Assembly: GCA_963971425.1 (NCBI GenBank)
Contig: OZ020514.1
Span: 24,850,602-24,914,601, forward strand
Direction of reading: 5' to 3'
Source: Bryoerythrophyllum caledonicum
Taxonomy: Eukaryota > Streptophyta > Bryopsida > Pottiales > Pottiaceae
Length of the DNA: 64,000 bases
In this document: in pieces, positions 11,277-22,923 of the stretch
Numbering within the stretch: the stretch's first letter is position 1
How the letters are laid out: each line of letters begins with the position of its first letter
The notes under the pieces: model-generated
Database searches by the model: none
What the model saw: the letters and a program-made list of their open reading frames with translations, nothing else
What the model was told of the DNA's origin: nothing
Made by a program: the position numbers and the translations under genes

Positions 11277-12660
11277 TGCTCCACTGGGTGGTGTGGCCGG
11301 GGTGTCACTGGGCTTCCTTGAGGTGAGTGAATCACCCGTTCTCGGTGACTATTGTCCGGGAGTGGAGATGTCTCCCCCGAAGCTTCAGCTGTTGCCATTA
11401 GTCCGAAATCAAGCCTGGTCCCGTATCTCCTGGGCCTGGGTCTACCAAATGATGAAAAATCCGAGTTAGAATCCCCCATCCAATCCTGGAGAGTTAGTGC
11501 CGGCTTACCTGGCCAGTGTTCTTCCGGGTTCAGCGCAGCCCAGTGATCAAGCTGATACTCCTCCCCAAGGCATTTTTTGTGCTCCCCCTCTACCCGGTCC
11601 CTAATACCTTGGTGGAAAAGATTAGGTCCCCACAACTCAACTAGTCCATGATTCTGGAGTCCCTTAACCGGTTGTTCATCCCGGCTACCTTTAAAAATCC
11701 TAATTTTGTTTGGAATTGAAAATTCCGTCCCCTCATGTACTAGGCCCGTATAACCACAAGAAGTGCTTCTAGGGCTTAACAGAATTTCCGGGAAATCAAA
11801 GGGCTGACCTGAAGTGTCGTGGCCGACTTCTTGCGCTCTCGGGCTGGAGCTTGGTAATCCTTTCGAGGTCTTCAGCTGGTGGTGCTCCCCTTTGGTCCGC
11901 TGTCGGTAAAGTGCCGCTAGTATCTCGTCCGGGTCGTCTGTTGTTTTGGCGTTGATCTCCGCCCTCACTCTAGTTGGGGGAGAAATCGAGGGCTCCTGCT
12001 CTGTGTTGGTGTTGGTCACCGCCTTTAGTCGGGTCTGCTCTGCTGTGATGCGCGCCTTCACCGCTCCTTGGTCGGTGCGTCTCTTCTCGTCCCTGTCAAG
12101 TTCCTGTCCGTTTGTCCCAGCTCCCTTGTGTCTGTAGTGCCTCCGGTGTGCTTCCGTCCCCGCCAGTCTTCGGCGTCGTGTGTTGCTACCGCTTGAGCTG
12201 ACACCGCCTCCGCGTTTCTCGTATGCTTTCGTGGCCGCGCGGTTTCCGTCCCGTCCTCCTTCCGCACCTCCTCAGTCGGGGCTCTGCCCGCCTCCGTCGT
12301 CTTCCTCACTAGCGTCGTGGTCTTGACCTTCGCAGTCACGGCGGCGATCTTCTCCGCTTCCCACCTACCCTGCGCCTGTGCTTTGTCGGAGGCGTTCCCT
12401 GCCGACTCACCGTGATTTTCGTCCTCCGCAGGTTTTACGGCGTCGTTGGATTCACCTCCGTGCAGCGTCTCCGCCGTGACTATTTCCACCTGTGGGGTGA
12501 CCTTGCGCCGTGTCACCGAGGTGGTTCCGTCTTGGCGTCTCGCTACTGTGGGCTCGTGCTCCCCCGACAGCACCTGCAACGCCCTCAAAACTCCAAGGTC
12601 TTCCTCCTGCGTAGGCGGCGTCGGCCTCGCCTCAGCCCCGAGCTCCTGCGGTGTTGATGG
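11192..12660 (-). pseudogene. Low-complexity reading frame between integrase tail and ORF3
   Basis: After the TAG at 12661-12663 the integrase-extension frame stays open to 12058 and is rich in Thr, Glu, Arg and Ala (hydrophilic, no domain recognised). A second frame continues from 12061 to 11192 with moderate-complexity sequence such as ELWGPNLFHQGIRDRV and WMGDSNSDF, overlapping the start of ORF3 by 85 bases. These may be one protein broken by a frameshift near 12060. I recognise no family. Confidence 0.4.
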
Positions 12661-14334
12661 CTATTGTATTGCCCCTTCCGGAGTCTTCTGAGCCGTGCCT
12701 GTGGTGCTCAGCTCCTCTGCCACGGCCTTCTTCAATTTTCGCGTCTCAAATTGCCCGGCTACAAGCTTCGGTGAGAGCTCTTCGGCCGACTCTCCGTCCT
12801 CTATTCTACAAACCACCTCTCCAACCCCTAATTTACAAAACCCTAAACCTTCTAGATTTAATATACAATCGCCATAGCCGACCTCCTCCTTGCAACGCTC
12901 TTCCTCTTCCCCAAAAACACCTCCAGGAACATTGCCCAAGTGAAATGGACAATCTTCGTGAAAGTCTACTTGGGGTTTCATCCTAGCAGGATGACATTCA
13001 TCTCCAGTGGATGAAAACCCGAATTCTTCATCCCTTGTTCCTTTTTTTTGCAATTCCAGCTTCTTTTCCTTTCCTGCAGCTTTTTCTTTTTCTGCTGCTT
13101 TTTCTGCAACTTTTTCTTTTTCAGCTACTATATCCTTTTCTTTTTCTTTTTCTGCAGCCATTTCTTTTTCTTCTTCTTTTTCTACAGCTTTTGTTTTTTT
13201 AACTACTTTTTCAGCACCTTTTCCCTTTGCTACTTCTTTTCTTTTCTCTTTCTTTTCTTCCACTGCTATTTCTTTTTCCTTTTCCTTTGGCCGGCTACCC
13301 TGCTGCTCTTTTCCCGCCAGCCTCCTAACCACTCTACCTTTCATTTTTCCCACTAAGCTTTCCCTTTCCTCTTCTTTTTGCTCTCGGCCATCTAAGGTCT
13401 CCAGGGCCAGTCCCGGCTCTCCGGGATCCTGCCGGGTTGTGCCCGAGTGACCCTTGGGCTCCTGTTCGCGTTCAGTTTCGGGTGCAAGGCTGATCATTGG
13501 CCGCAGCTGTCTTTGACACTCTTGGTCGGGCTCTTGCTCTTGATTTGCTCCCTGGTCATGCTCGTCATCGGGGTTCGGTCCTGGGCTCGGTTTCTCCCCT
13601 CGGTCTGTGGCCTGGGCCTCCAACCAACTCCGGCTGGTCTCCGGTTTCGGTTCCCAAACCACCTCCACAACGCTGCAACCCAAGGAAAAACCCCAACTTG
13701 ATTCTTCAACTTTCCGCTCCTCTCTTAAGTTGTGACTCACCTCGCCGGAGGCTGTGTGCTGTTCGGGTTCAAAAATCCGGCTGCCCTGGAGGTCTTGCTC
13801 CCCGGTGCTCCCGGTCTCCTTCGTGCAATCCGGACCTGCCACTCCCCTATCCCCCTTCTGCTGCTCAACCCGCCCATGGGTGGACTCATTCGGGCTGATG
13901 GTGACCAACTGGTCCTTTTCATAGAACCGGTAGGGCTTCAACTTGTTGATGTTGACAAGGATGGGATTCGGCTCAAAGTGAGCCATCGTGACCAGGAGTG
14001 CCGTGTTGTTGGGTAACCGGTATTGTATCCGGTAAGGCCCAAACCACCGGCTCTTAAATTTTCCGGTGTGATCCTTGTGGCCCTTAGGATACCAAAGCAC
14101 GTGATCTCCCAGCTGAAAATCCTTTTGCTTATAGTGTTGCTGACTCCACAACGCCCGGTCCCATTGCTTCACTCCGACCCGGTCCTGCGCTGACGACCGG
14201 TAACTGTCCATCTGCTCCAAGTCTGCTACCCGGGCTGTCAAGACCCTGGTCGGGTTGTAGTCCGTCTCGCCGGTTGCTGTCTTCGTGGGCACGATGTACT
14301 CCGTTGGCATAAGGGGGTGCAGCCCGTACACCAG
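12661..14334 (-). pseudogene. Integrase C-terminal part with long charged extension
   Basis: This frame follows directly from the integrase core after a TAG at 14335-14337, where the family normally has Gln (TGHTPF then LVYG). It contains the usual Gypsy C-terminal segment (GDHVLWYPKGHKDH, FGPYRIQY, VNINKLKPYRF, roughly residues 75-150). About 400 further residues follow that are not part of a normal integrase, including a Lys/Glu-rich block with repeats like EKEKVAEKAAEKEK (roughly residues 335-430). It ends at TAG 12661. The antisense strand of this block makes spurious Phe/Ser-rich ORFs. Confidence 0.75.
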
Positions 14335-15119
14335 CTAGAATGGAGTATGCCCGGTAGAAACCTTATACGCCGTGCGGTATGAAAACAATACCGTCGAGAG
14401 GTGCTCGTCCCAGTCCGTTCGCTGGTCATTCACAAGTTTGGTCAAAAGTTGGCCAATCACCTTGTTCGTGCTCTCAGCCTGGCCATTACCCTGGGGATAA
14501 TATGTAGTGGATGTCCGGTGTTGAAGCAAAAAATGCTCCACAAGATGGTCTATTGTCTCATTGATGAAATGAGTCCCCAGGTCACTGACCAGTGTCAACG
14601 GACACCCGTAGCGAGTCAGGATCTGCTCATAGAGAAAACGGGCAGTAATCGCCGCGGAATTGGTCTTCAATGCCCGCGCTTCCACCCACTTAGTGGCGTA
14701 GTTGGTGGCGACCAGGATATACCGGCAGCCTGACCGGGATGCCATGGGCTTGATGGGACCAATGAAATCCAACCCCCATTTCATGAACGGCTCCGCGGGC
14801 ATACTGGTCACCAATTGAGCCAGCCCAGTGTTTGCCATCCCGCCGACCCGCTGGCACTTATCGCATGCTCGGCAGTAGTCAAAAACATCCCGGTGTATGT
14901 TCGGCCACCAGTAGCCTGCGTCGAGGATCTTCCGGGCGGTGATCTCCTGGGAAAAATGCCCACCGCCAATGCCGTTGTATAACTCCTTCATGATCAGGTC
15001 AGCTTGTCCCGGGTCCAATACTCGCCGGAGGACTAAGTCCTGGCCGCGTTTGTGAAGAATCCCGGAGATTAGAGTGAATGGCAGCGACTTCAGAATTAGC
15101 TTGCGTTGCTCCTCTTGGT
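14335..15119 (-). pseudogene. Gypsy integrase core
   Basis: Contains the HHCC zinc-binding region (GHFSQEITARKILD, then WWPNIHRDVFDYC and ACDKCQ) and the DDE core: LDFIGPI with the first Asp, VSDLGTHF with the second, and YYPQGNGQAESTNK with the Glu. It is separated from the RNase H frame by a one-base shift near 15120 and from its own C-terminal part by a TAG at 14335-14337. It would integrate the element's DNA in the nucleus if repaired; as read it is broken. Confidence 0.9.
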
Positions 15120-16148
15120 CAACTCCGAGCGTAGAGTGCCAGTCCGAAGATACGACACCACATCCGTCAGCCACTCTGGTTGGACATAGAACAACCCGGC
15201 GTCGCCGGTCTTGTCTTCAATGCCGGTGGCCGGCTCTCCATTGGGTAGTCGGGATAGAGCATCGGCGACTCCGTGTGACTTCCCGGGCTTGTAGACCACC
15301 GTGAAGTCGTATTCCTGAAACAAGAGTAACCACCGGGCAATCCTCCCGGACACTTGAGGCTTGTTGACCAAATAAATCAAAGCCATGTGATCAACATAAA
15401 ACACCACTTTATTACCCAACAAATAATGCCGGTACTTGTTTAAGGCATACACCATGGCTAGAGCCTCACGCTCCGTGGTCATATAATTCTTCTCAGCCGA
15501 ATTCAACAATCTGGAGGGGTATGAGATAGGCTGGTCACCCTTGCCGGTCGGGTTCTGGGCTAACATGGCCCCCACTGCAATATTGGAAGCATCCGTGTGG
15601 ATATGGAACTCCAGGTCCCAATGGGGAGCGATCAGGATCGGCGCATCCTGGTAACGTTGTTTTATGTCCAGCCAGGCTGCCTCGCACTGGTCAGTCCAAA
15701 CAAACTCTTCTGTCTTCCGCATGAGCCGGGTTATCGGCTCCATGATGTGCGCATAGGATTTAATGTAAATCCTGTTGAACTGGGCAAATCCATTGAAAAC
15801 CTGGATGTCCGCCGGTTTGGCAGGCCTGGGCATCCGCTGGACTGCCTCCAACTTCTTCGGATCCGGAAACTTCCCAGCCTTAGACACTATGTGCCCGAGG
15901 ATAATTCCAGAGAAGACCATGAAGACACACTTCTCCGGGTTTAGACTGATGCCGTACTCCCGGCATTTCTCAAAACATTTTTGAAGCTTCTCAAGATGAG
16001 TGACTATGTCACTATACACGGTAAAGTCATCCAAGAATAACTTCATAAACACATCAATGTAGTCCCGGAAAGCCTTGTTCACCGCTCGCTGGTAGGTCGG
16101 AGGTGCATTCTTCAACCCGAACGGCATAACAATCCACACAAAGGCACC
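15120..16148 (-). pseudogene. Gypsy reverse transcriptase palm and RNase H
   Basis: Continues the pol frame after a TAG at 16149-16151. It has MPFGLKNAPPTYQ, the catalytic FLDDF box with VYSD around residue 35, and NPEKC; then RNase H with HTDAS, YPSRLLNSAEKNY and ADALSRLP. Domain order and motifs are normal for a chromodomain-free or Tat-like Gypsy. The frame is lost near 15120 before integrase. Confidence 0.92.
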
Positions 16149-17741
16149 CTAGTCAGTCACGAAGGCAGTCTTATACCGGTCCTCCGGTGCTATCTTGATC
16201 TGGTGGTATCCGGAATATCCATCCAGAAATGAATACATATCATGGCCAGCCACGGTATCCAGGACCTCCTCAGTGAACGGCAGCGGGTACGGGTCTTTCT
16301 TCGTGGCAGCATTTAACTTCCGGAAGTCAATGCAAATCCGGAGCTTCCCATTCTTCTTCGGGACCACAACTATGGGTGACAGCCAGGTTGCATCCTCCAC
16401 TGGGCTGATAAACCCGGCTTGTAAAAGTTTGTCAAGGTCATTCTTGACAATACTTGCGTAATTGGGGTTCATCCGGTACCGGACCTGATGAGCCGGCGGG
16501 ATGTCTTTCTTCAACTCAATCCGGTGTTCAGTCAAAGAGGGTGGAATACCTTTGAGGTCCTTGTATGTCCATGCAAACACGTCCTTGTATGCATGGAATA
16601 AAGCTTCAGCCCGGGCCATAAGTTCCGGGTTCAAGTCAGCATTGACTTGGAGATACTTGGGCTCTTCTGGTGTCCCCACATTGATCTTCCGGAGCTGCTC
16701 AGCCTCCGGTAGACTCCAGCCGGCAACCTTCATGGACTGCACCTTAACCTGGGCAGGTGTCTCATCGACTCGGATATCGCCCTCAGTATAAGTATAAAAA
16801 TGGGCCGGGTACTCCCCAGGCTGAGCTAAAGCTGGAGTGTCTTGCTGGTCCTTAGAGTCATATCGACCTTGCGAAAATGGGCCAGTCACTGCCGGGCTCC
16901 CTTGCTGATCCGGCGATGGGTCATGTTCCAGTGCCGGGCTGAAGTGCGGTAAAGTCACCGTGCCCACCGCCAGAACCTCTGGTTCAGTTGCCAGCCACCG
17001 GGCTTCTTCTTCCTCCGTCAGCCCTTGTGCAAAGTTGTAACACACCAATACTGTTGGAAGCTTCGGCCGAGGCCCGATCTTCTGGTTTACCCGGATGGTC
17101 TTGACTGTCCCGGCACCCCGAATGGTCACCAGGTTGTTACCCCAGTCATGGGTAGCCTTCGCATCAATCAACCAAGGTCGCCCGAGAAGCATGCTATATG
17201 CTTCATTCACTTCTTTGTTGTTGATGACTGTTAGGGTAATCAAGTAAGGAATATCATGAATGTAAATTTTTACATTCTTGATCAGCCCGACCGGTTCCAC
17301 CGTGGTCTGATCAGCCATCTTCAGCCGGTATGGGGCCGGCTGAGTTGCTCCAAGACCCAGCCTTTTCCGTTCCTCCTCGGTGATCAGGTTGACTCCTGAC
17401 CTGCCGTCGATGAGAACACTGGCCAAAGTGCCATTGCCCACCCTGACTGTCATTACCGGCAGGTTCCGGTCAACATCCACTGAAGATGTCAACACCGGGT
17501 TGGTCTCCGGGGTTGGACTTGATAAGTCCGGGGTCGGGCCGGTTGTGCCTGGTGTTGTATTTGCCGGAGGGTTCGTGACCGGGAAAAGGTGAGCCTTCAT
17601 ATAATGAGAGAGGTTGGGTGCCATGTGCAGGAGCTGCCCGACCGTCACTGTGACCGGGCTCTCCAGTATCTTCCGGCTCACAGTTTGAAGAACTTCGTCC
17701 GGGCTAGTGTTCGGGACTGGCAATGGGTCCGGTCGAGGAGA
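16149..17741 (-). pseudogene. Gypsy protease and N-terminal reverse transcriptase
   Basis: In the same frame as gag and separated from it only by TAG 17742-17744. It contains a retropepsin-like site (SVLIDGRSGVNLI near residue 105; a related copy at 58.6 kb has NGGSGVNLI), then the RT fingers and palm start with RYRMNPNYASIVK, WLSPIVVVPKKNGK, RICIDFRKLNAATK and FLDGYSGYHQI. It ends at TAG 16149-16151 after FVTD, where the family has Trp (VTDWGAFV). The copy at 57-59 kb runs through both the gag-pol junction and this Trp codon. Confidence 0.9.
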
Positions 17742-20504
17742 CTAGAGTACATCTGCGTCCGGGAATTCTGCCGAGTCTGCTGTCAGTGGTGCTTCACCTT
17801 CTTCTTCTGGGATCGTCGGAAGGCCTGCTGATGAACCAGCCCGGTCTTCAGCCTCCTCTCGCTGGATATCTTGGATTGTCTTGATCATGTCATCCCGGAG
17901 ACGCTCTTCAGCAGCCCACTGGTCTGGTGTCCAGGTGGTTCGAGCTTCAGGTACCTTGTCTTCCTGATCAGGTGGGGGCAAGCCGGCCTTCAGTCGCTGT
18001 GCCCGGGTGAGGCTGGCTATTTCCACCGCCGCCTCCTCTTCCAGCAGCCGGATGGTGACGCTACTCACATGGTGTTCGGGTTTTCCTTGTGCCTTGGCTA
18101 AAGAGGCTAGAAACGCCTCCCATTCATGCCTATGTGGGCAGTTGTAGTGCCGATGACCGGGTTGCTTGCATAAAAAACAAAGCTCTGGCTCGTTACTTCT
18201 CCAGGATGAGTTCCCTCCGGGTCGTACATGTTGAGGCCTCGAGTAACTTCCCTGACTTGATTGGGGCTGGGGGTTCCCAGCGACCGGCTTAATGACGACC
18301 TCGTTCACCCCGACAGTGTTACTATCAGTGGTCTTTTCCGCTGTACCTTGGGAGCTTGCCGGGTTGAACCAACATTCTGTGTCCATGTGGCCCGACCGCT
18401 TGCAGCCATTGCAATACTTCCGGGATGCCTCCTGGGCTGGTGCCTTGTTGGCCGGGCCAGACCCCTTGCTGCCTCCATCACTTCTCCGGACTTCTACCCG
18501 GGTTGCCTTTCCGGTGGAGTCTGTAGAGTTTTCTTCACATCTGAGAGCTGCATCAACCAACTCTGTTAAATTCCTAACCGCTACAACACTTGTGGGCACC
18601 TTGATGTAGTCCAGTAGTCCAGCCCGAAAATTTGTAAGCCGGAAACCCTCGCCCGGGTCTGACTGTAAACACTTAATTAGAGTCATAAACCGGTCGTAGT
18701 AGTACTGGATCTTCTCCCGGTCTTGTTGCTTGAATGATTTCAGCTCCCGGTAGACCGCCTCATCTGTGGTCTGCTCCCGGTATCGGCGCCGGAATGCCGC
18801 TTTGGCTTCCTCCCAAGTACAATCCAGGTGGTTCTCCTGAAATGTTTCATACCAAGCTCCCACCTTATCGATCAAGGTAGTGCCAAACAGATTAATAATG
18901 ACTTGCTCCTCACGCTCACTATTATGCCACAATGTGCGCTCAAATTGCCGGATGTGCGCATCCGGGTTACCTCCTTCCTTATACTGGACATAAGGTAAAG
19001 GTTTTCGATGACCCAATGCCCTTGTGGTCGGGAAACTCCGGGCTGTTCGTTCCGATGGCCTCCCTGGGTCTGCTGCCAAGGCTGGTGGTCCTGGAGGGTC
19101 ACCGAGCAGCCAGTGACTCCGACCACCTCGACCGTCGTCCCGGGTAACAGGGTGCCCAACTTCCGGCGGAGCAGCTCTTGGGATATCCACCGGTGGATAA
19201 ACCCCACCCGTGAGATGATCCATATAGTCCACCGGCATTGCCGATCTTCGGCTTGGTCCATATGGTGGGATAGTACTCCCCCAGTCGATAGTCAGACCCG
19301 GGTATATACCTGGATCCGCTGCCCTATGTACCAAGGCTGGAGTTAGAGCCGGTCGTCCACCCGGGTCTGTGGTGTGCCGCTCACTAGGGCTAGGTATTCT
19401 TGATGGAAATCCGGGTGCTCCGTAAAATTCCTCTCCAGAGACATTCCGCCACCTGGCCAACGGGTCTTGTGGTGGTAGTTCGGTGTGAATGGGCTGCTTG
19501 GGTGGTTCCATCATTGTCTGGGATTCTTGCCAAAGTCGGTAAGACTCTTGTTGCAGAGCCCGGGCTTGCTCCTTCTTCCGTTCTAGCTCCTGGTATTGGG
19601 CATGAAGGAGGGCAAGGCGCTGGTCCTCCAACCTTTGCCTCTCCGCTTCCTGCCGGCGAATCGCTTGCTCTTGATCCTTTAAGGAGCCCATAACATCGGC
19701 TAGGTTAGGCAGTGGCCTGAACGCCAGTGGCTCGCCACCGCTACGTCCGACTGGGTCCCGAAGCTCTCTCATCTGGGCACGGTATAAGTCCTCTCTGGCC
19801 CTCCGGTGTCGTGCCTCCTGTTCGGCTTGTGACTGGGCTCTCCAGGCCTCATATCGCCCGTAGTCCTCCGGGGTGTCTTCGGCCGGTTCCGGAAAAAACT
19901 CCTTTGGAAATGGAGGTGCTGTCGGTGATAAGTGAATTGGGTCGGCAGCCCGGTGTCCAGGGGCTGGGAGCCCCATGAGCGGTCCATACCTCCTTGGCTG
20001 ATCCTGTTCTAGCCGCCTTCTCATCCGTTCCAGGCTACCCGGCAAGTCGGCTGGTGTGCGGTTTTCCTTCGGTGTTGGAGGTAGACTAGGCACTCCATCA
20101 AAATGTACACTCATGCTGACCGCATTGGGGTCCTCGTGCCAATGGTACACGGCTGGGGGTTTCTCTATGTGAAAGTCCCTTCGTTGTATCTCGAGTTGTC
20201 TTCTATCTTCGCCAATTGGCTGCAATTCCCCCCCTTCTAGGAGTTGTTGTCCGCCGGGTTGCCCTCCTGGATAGTCCGGTCTCCAGGGTTGGATTTGGGA
20301 TAATTCCGGTCTCTCCAGTTCCATTTCTCTTTCGTGTGGTGAATGTGAGGCTTGGTGTACGCTGGCCTCCGAGCTCATGTGTGGTCCGCCCATGACCGTG
20401 TTAACCTCCAATTTATCCGGCTTCAACACTAGCCGGGTTGTACGCGGTTGCTGGAATTGACTCCCTACATCTCCTAGACCTCCTCCTCCCTGGTCACCGT
20501 CCAT
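17742..20504 (-). CDS. Gypsy gag polyprotein, 920 aa
   Basis: An intact ORF. The first roughly 500 residues are Pro/Gln/Arg-rich with a coiled-coil segment (EAERQRLEDQRLALL). A retrotransposon gag capsid-like domain follows at about residues 505-640 (WEEAKAAFRRRYREQ, FRAGLLDYIK). There are two CCHC zinc knuckles, CNGCKRSGHMDTECW near residue 695 and CFLCKQPGHRHYNCP near residue 775. This makes the particle shell and binds the RNA. It ends in TAG (DADVL stop), with protease continuing in the same frame. In the related copy at 57.8-59.9 kb the corresponding codon is sense (DVLESP), so either a mutation made the stop here or the element uses readthrough; the first is simpler. Confidence 0.9.
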   Translation of the reverse strand: MDGDQGGGGLGDVGSQFQQPRTTRLVLKPDKLEVNTVMGGPHMSSEASVHQASHSPHEREMELERPELSQIQPWRPDYPGGQPGGQQLLEGGELQPIGEDRRQLEIQRRDFHIEKPPAVYHWHEDPNAVSMSVHFDGVPSLPPTPKENRTPADLPGSLERMRRRLEQDQPRRYGPLMGLPAPGHRAADPIHLSPTAPPFPKEFFPEPAEDTPEDYGRYEAWRAQSQAEQEARHRRAREDLYRAQMRELRDPVGRSGGEPLAFRPLPNLADVMGSLKDQEQAIRRQEAERQRLEDQRLALLHAQYQELERKKEQARALQQESYRLWQESQTMMEPPKQPIHTELPPQDPLARWRNVSGEEFYGAPGFPSRIPSPSERHTTDPGGRPALTPALVHRAADPGIYPGLTIDWGSTIPPYGPSRRSAMPVDYMDHLTGGVYPPVDIPRAAPPEVGHPVTRDDGRGGRSHWLLGDPPGPPALAADPGRPSERTARSFPTTRALGHRKPLPYVQYKEGGNPDAHIRQFERTLWHNSEREEQVIINLFGTTLIDKVGAWYETFQENHLDCTWEEAKAAFRRRYREQTTDEAVYRELKSFKQQDREKIQYYYDRFMTLIKCLQSDPGEGFRLTNFRAGLLDYIKVPTSVVAVRNLTELVDAALRCEENSTDSTGKATRVEVRRSDGGSKGSGPANKAPAQEASRKYCNGCKRSGHMDTECWFNPASSQGTAEKTTDSNTVGVNEVVIKPVAGNPQPQSSQGSYSRPQHVRPGGNSSWRSNEPELCFLCKQPGHRHYNCPHRHEWEAFLASLAKAQGKPEHHVSSVTIRLLEEEAAVEIASLTRAQRLKAGLPPPDQEDKVPEARTTWTPDQWAAEERLRDDMIKTIQDIQREEAEDRAGSSAGLPTIPEEEGEAPLTADSAEFPDADVL

Positions 20505-20978
20505 GCTGAGTGAATTGTCTCCTACTTCCGGTGACTGACTTCCCGTGTTGGTTAGGTCGAGTTGTCTTGCCAGCTACTTCAGTATCCGGTCTTCCCTGGG
20601 TGCCCGGGTAGTGATCGGGGATCTCCTTTGTCCTCCGTCCCTCCTGTGGTCCTCCCTTCCCGGGTGCCGATATACCGCCCTGGTCATGCAATCCCGCCCA
20701 CCATCCACTGTCTTTCCTCCTTTCCGGTTAGCAGTGCATTCCTCTAGTCTAGGTGTCGCCTAGTAAGTAGTGTCCGCATACTGTAGCTGGAATTTTCCTT
20801 TGCAACTTTTACCTTTAAACGTAACATCAAAATTTCCCCTTTTTTTTTAAAATTTTTTTTTAATCTTTAATTTTAAACTTGAAGTATGTGTTTCCGGAAA
20901 CTTACCTGGTCCGGGTGCACCATCCCCCTTCTAAAGTAGAAGAGTCCCCTGGTCCAGGTGGTACGTTGGGGTTGATTT

Positions 20979-21482
20979 CAGCTGGAAGCCCTCCGGGTGT
21001 CACCGGAAGTGCTTGGATGTTCGGGTTGGGACTCAGGGTTGACGTCAGCTGGAAGCCCTCCGGGTGTCACCGGAAGTGCTTGGATGTCCGGGTTGGGACT
21101 CTGGGCTGGGTGCAGCTGGAAGCCTCCGGGTCGCCGGGTGTCACTGGAAGTGATCAAATGGCCGGGTTGGGACTCCGGGCTGGCTGCATCTGGAAGCCTC
21201 CAGGTCGTCGGGTGTCATTGGAAGTGATCGGTTGGCTGGGTTAGAACTCCGGGTTGACGGCAGCTGGAAGCCCCCGGGTTGCCGGGTGTCACTAGAAGTG
21301 ATTAGATGGCCGGGTTGGAACTCCGGGCTGGCTGCAGCTGGAAGCCTCCGGGTCGCCGGGTGTCACTTGAAATAATCGGATGACCGGGTTGGGACTCCGA
21401 GTTGGCTGCAGCTAGAAGCCTCCGGGTCGCCGGGTGTCACTGGAAGTGATCAGATGGCCGCCTTGGGACTCCGGGCTGGCTT
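20979..21482. repeat. Seven-unit tandem repeat in the Gypsy leader (67/74 bp)
   Basis: Units start at 20979, 21046, 21113, 21187, 21261, 21335 and 21409, each beginning with CAGCTGGAAGCC or close to it and containing GGGTGTCAC and GGGTTGGGACTC. The first two units are 67 bp and the other five exactly 74 bp. The 7-bp difference is an added GGGTCGC-type word. It sits between the 5-prime LTR and gag. Confidence 0.93.
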
Positions 21483-21589
21483 CAGCCAAAACTACCTCAA
21501 AAATGACCTCTAAAAATGTTTCTAAATGTGCGTCTAAAACGCCTTTTTAAACAGCCTCCAAAACTACCTCGAAAATTGCCTTAAAACTG

Positions 21590-21712
21590 CCTCTAAAACT
21601 GCCTCTAAAATTGCCGCTAAACGTCTAGAAAAGTTCGCTAAACGTCAAGAAAGTTCCGCTAAACGTTTAGAAAAGTTCGTTGAACGTCAAGAAAGTTCCG
21701 CTAAACGTCTAT
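21590..21712. repeat. Short tandem repeat CGCTAAACGTC-type in Gypsy leader
   Basis: Five imperfect units of about 21-23 bp built on CGCTAAACGTCTAGAAAAGTT. They are preceded by repeats of CCTCTAAAACTG. Confidence 0.8.
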
Positions 21713-21889
21713 ACCAATTACGAAGGTGTGACCGGGATCAAAAGTTTTAAAAATCAATAATTTGAAATGGGAAGGAGGAAAACTTTCCTGGGGATTTGTT
21801 GTTGGCTGCCGGCTATTGCTGGCTCCCAAGGAGCTGCTGCCCGGCTTGCTCCAGCTCCTGGTTACCTTTGCCTCCTGCTCCTAGGCACC

Positions 21890-22090
21890 GGGGCGGGCTG
21901 GGCTGCTGCCTGGACCTGGCCTGGACTGTGGCTCAAACTGGACCTAGGCTGCTGCCTGGACCTGGCCTGGACTACGGCTGGGGCTGGTCCTGGACTGCTG
22001 GCTGGGACTGGTCCTGGGCTGCTGCCTGGACCTGGCCTGGACTGCGGCTGGGATTGGTCCTGGACTGCTGCCTGGACTGCTCCGGGACTG
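21890..22090. repeat. CTGCCTGGACCTGGCCTGGACT repeats in Gypsy leader
   Basis: Imperfect repeats of GCTGCCTGGACCTGG and CCTGGACTGC words. They open artificial ORFs rich in Trp/Gly/Leu on one strand and Gln/Pro/Ser on the other; I do not treat these as genes. Confidence 0.8.
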
Positions 22091-22330
22091 CTGGCTGCCA
22101 GCTCCAAGACGCCAGAAACCCTAATTGTGCATTTTCTCAAAATACAAATGTTGGGGTTTTTGCAAAAACCCACGAAACCCTAGTAGTGCATTGAATAGAG
22201 AAGCACTCTAAACCTCCGATGCAACTCAAAAACAACCAAAATTTCAAAAAACAAGCCTCCAAACCCTAGATCTAGATCTCAAAGCTTCAAACCCTAGTTT
22301 CCTCCTTGTAGCAAGAGCCACATGATTCGA

Positions 22331-22348
22331 ACTTGTGCATGGTCGCCA
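22331..22348 (-). promoter_or_regulatory. tRNA primer-binding site of the nested Gypsy
   Basis: One base inside the 5-prime LTR the minus strand reads TGGCGACCATGC. The TGG start pairs with a tRNA CCA end; TGGCGACC would suit an Arg-type tRNA, but I cannot confirm the tRNA. Confidence 0.6.
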
Positions 22349-22349
22349 A

Positions 22350-22592
22350 TGTTAAAGGGAGATTGACCTACAAACTCACTTTCACATAAACCCTAGAAAC
22401 CCTAAAAACCCTAATGAAACCCTGATTTGCTCAAAACTCCTCATAAAACCTCAAATCACGTCGGATTTTATTGGCTAGTTCATAGTTTGTACATGGCAAA
22501 GCCTCTCCAACTCAATGTCACCTCAAAACACCTCCTAAACTCCTCTAGCCCTAGTTGTGTCTAAGCTCTACTCCAAGTTCCAAGTGTGTGTG

Positions 22593-22626
<34 letters not shown>

Positions 22627-22923
22627 CCAAGCTCCCCCTCCATGTGCACCAAACCCTAATGGAAGTCATCCGGCGGATGAACACTGGGCTGGATGGAAGT
22701 CATCCAGCTGCCCAGGTTCATCCAATTGGCGGATGAAACTAGTCAGGACTGAAATCATCCGCCTGGCCAGGTTTCATCCGGCCAGCCCAGTGGATGAAAC
22801 ACTGTCCAGGACGGAAATCATCCGCCTGGCCAGGTTCATCCACTGGAGAGCCCAGAAACTCAACCGGATTGCAAAAATGAAAATCACTACCCTGGTCCTC
22901 TAATCCTAGTTCTCTGCTTAACA
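22350..22923 (-). repeat. 5-prime LTR of the nested Gypsy
   Basis: A 574-bp LTR from TGTTAAAGG to CTTAACA, matching 7800-8454 apart from the shorter GA run (22596-22624) and a handful of substitutions. It contains the element's promoter by analogy. Confidence 0.95.

Noticed and set aside
13007-13450. Plus-strand Phe/Ser-rich ORFs resembling membrane proteins
   Set aside because: They are the antisense of the Lys/Glu-rich integrase extension on the minus strand.
21767-22194. Trp/Gly/Leu-rich ORFs near the Gypsy 5-prime LTR
   Set aside because: They are read from CCTGGACCTGG-type tandem repeats in the untranslated leader.
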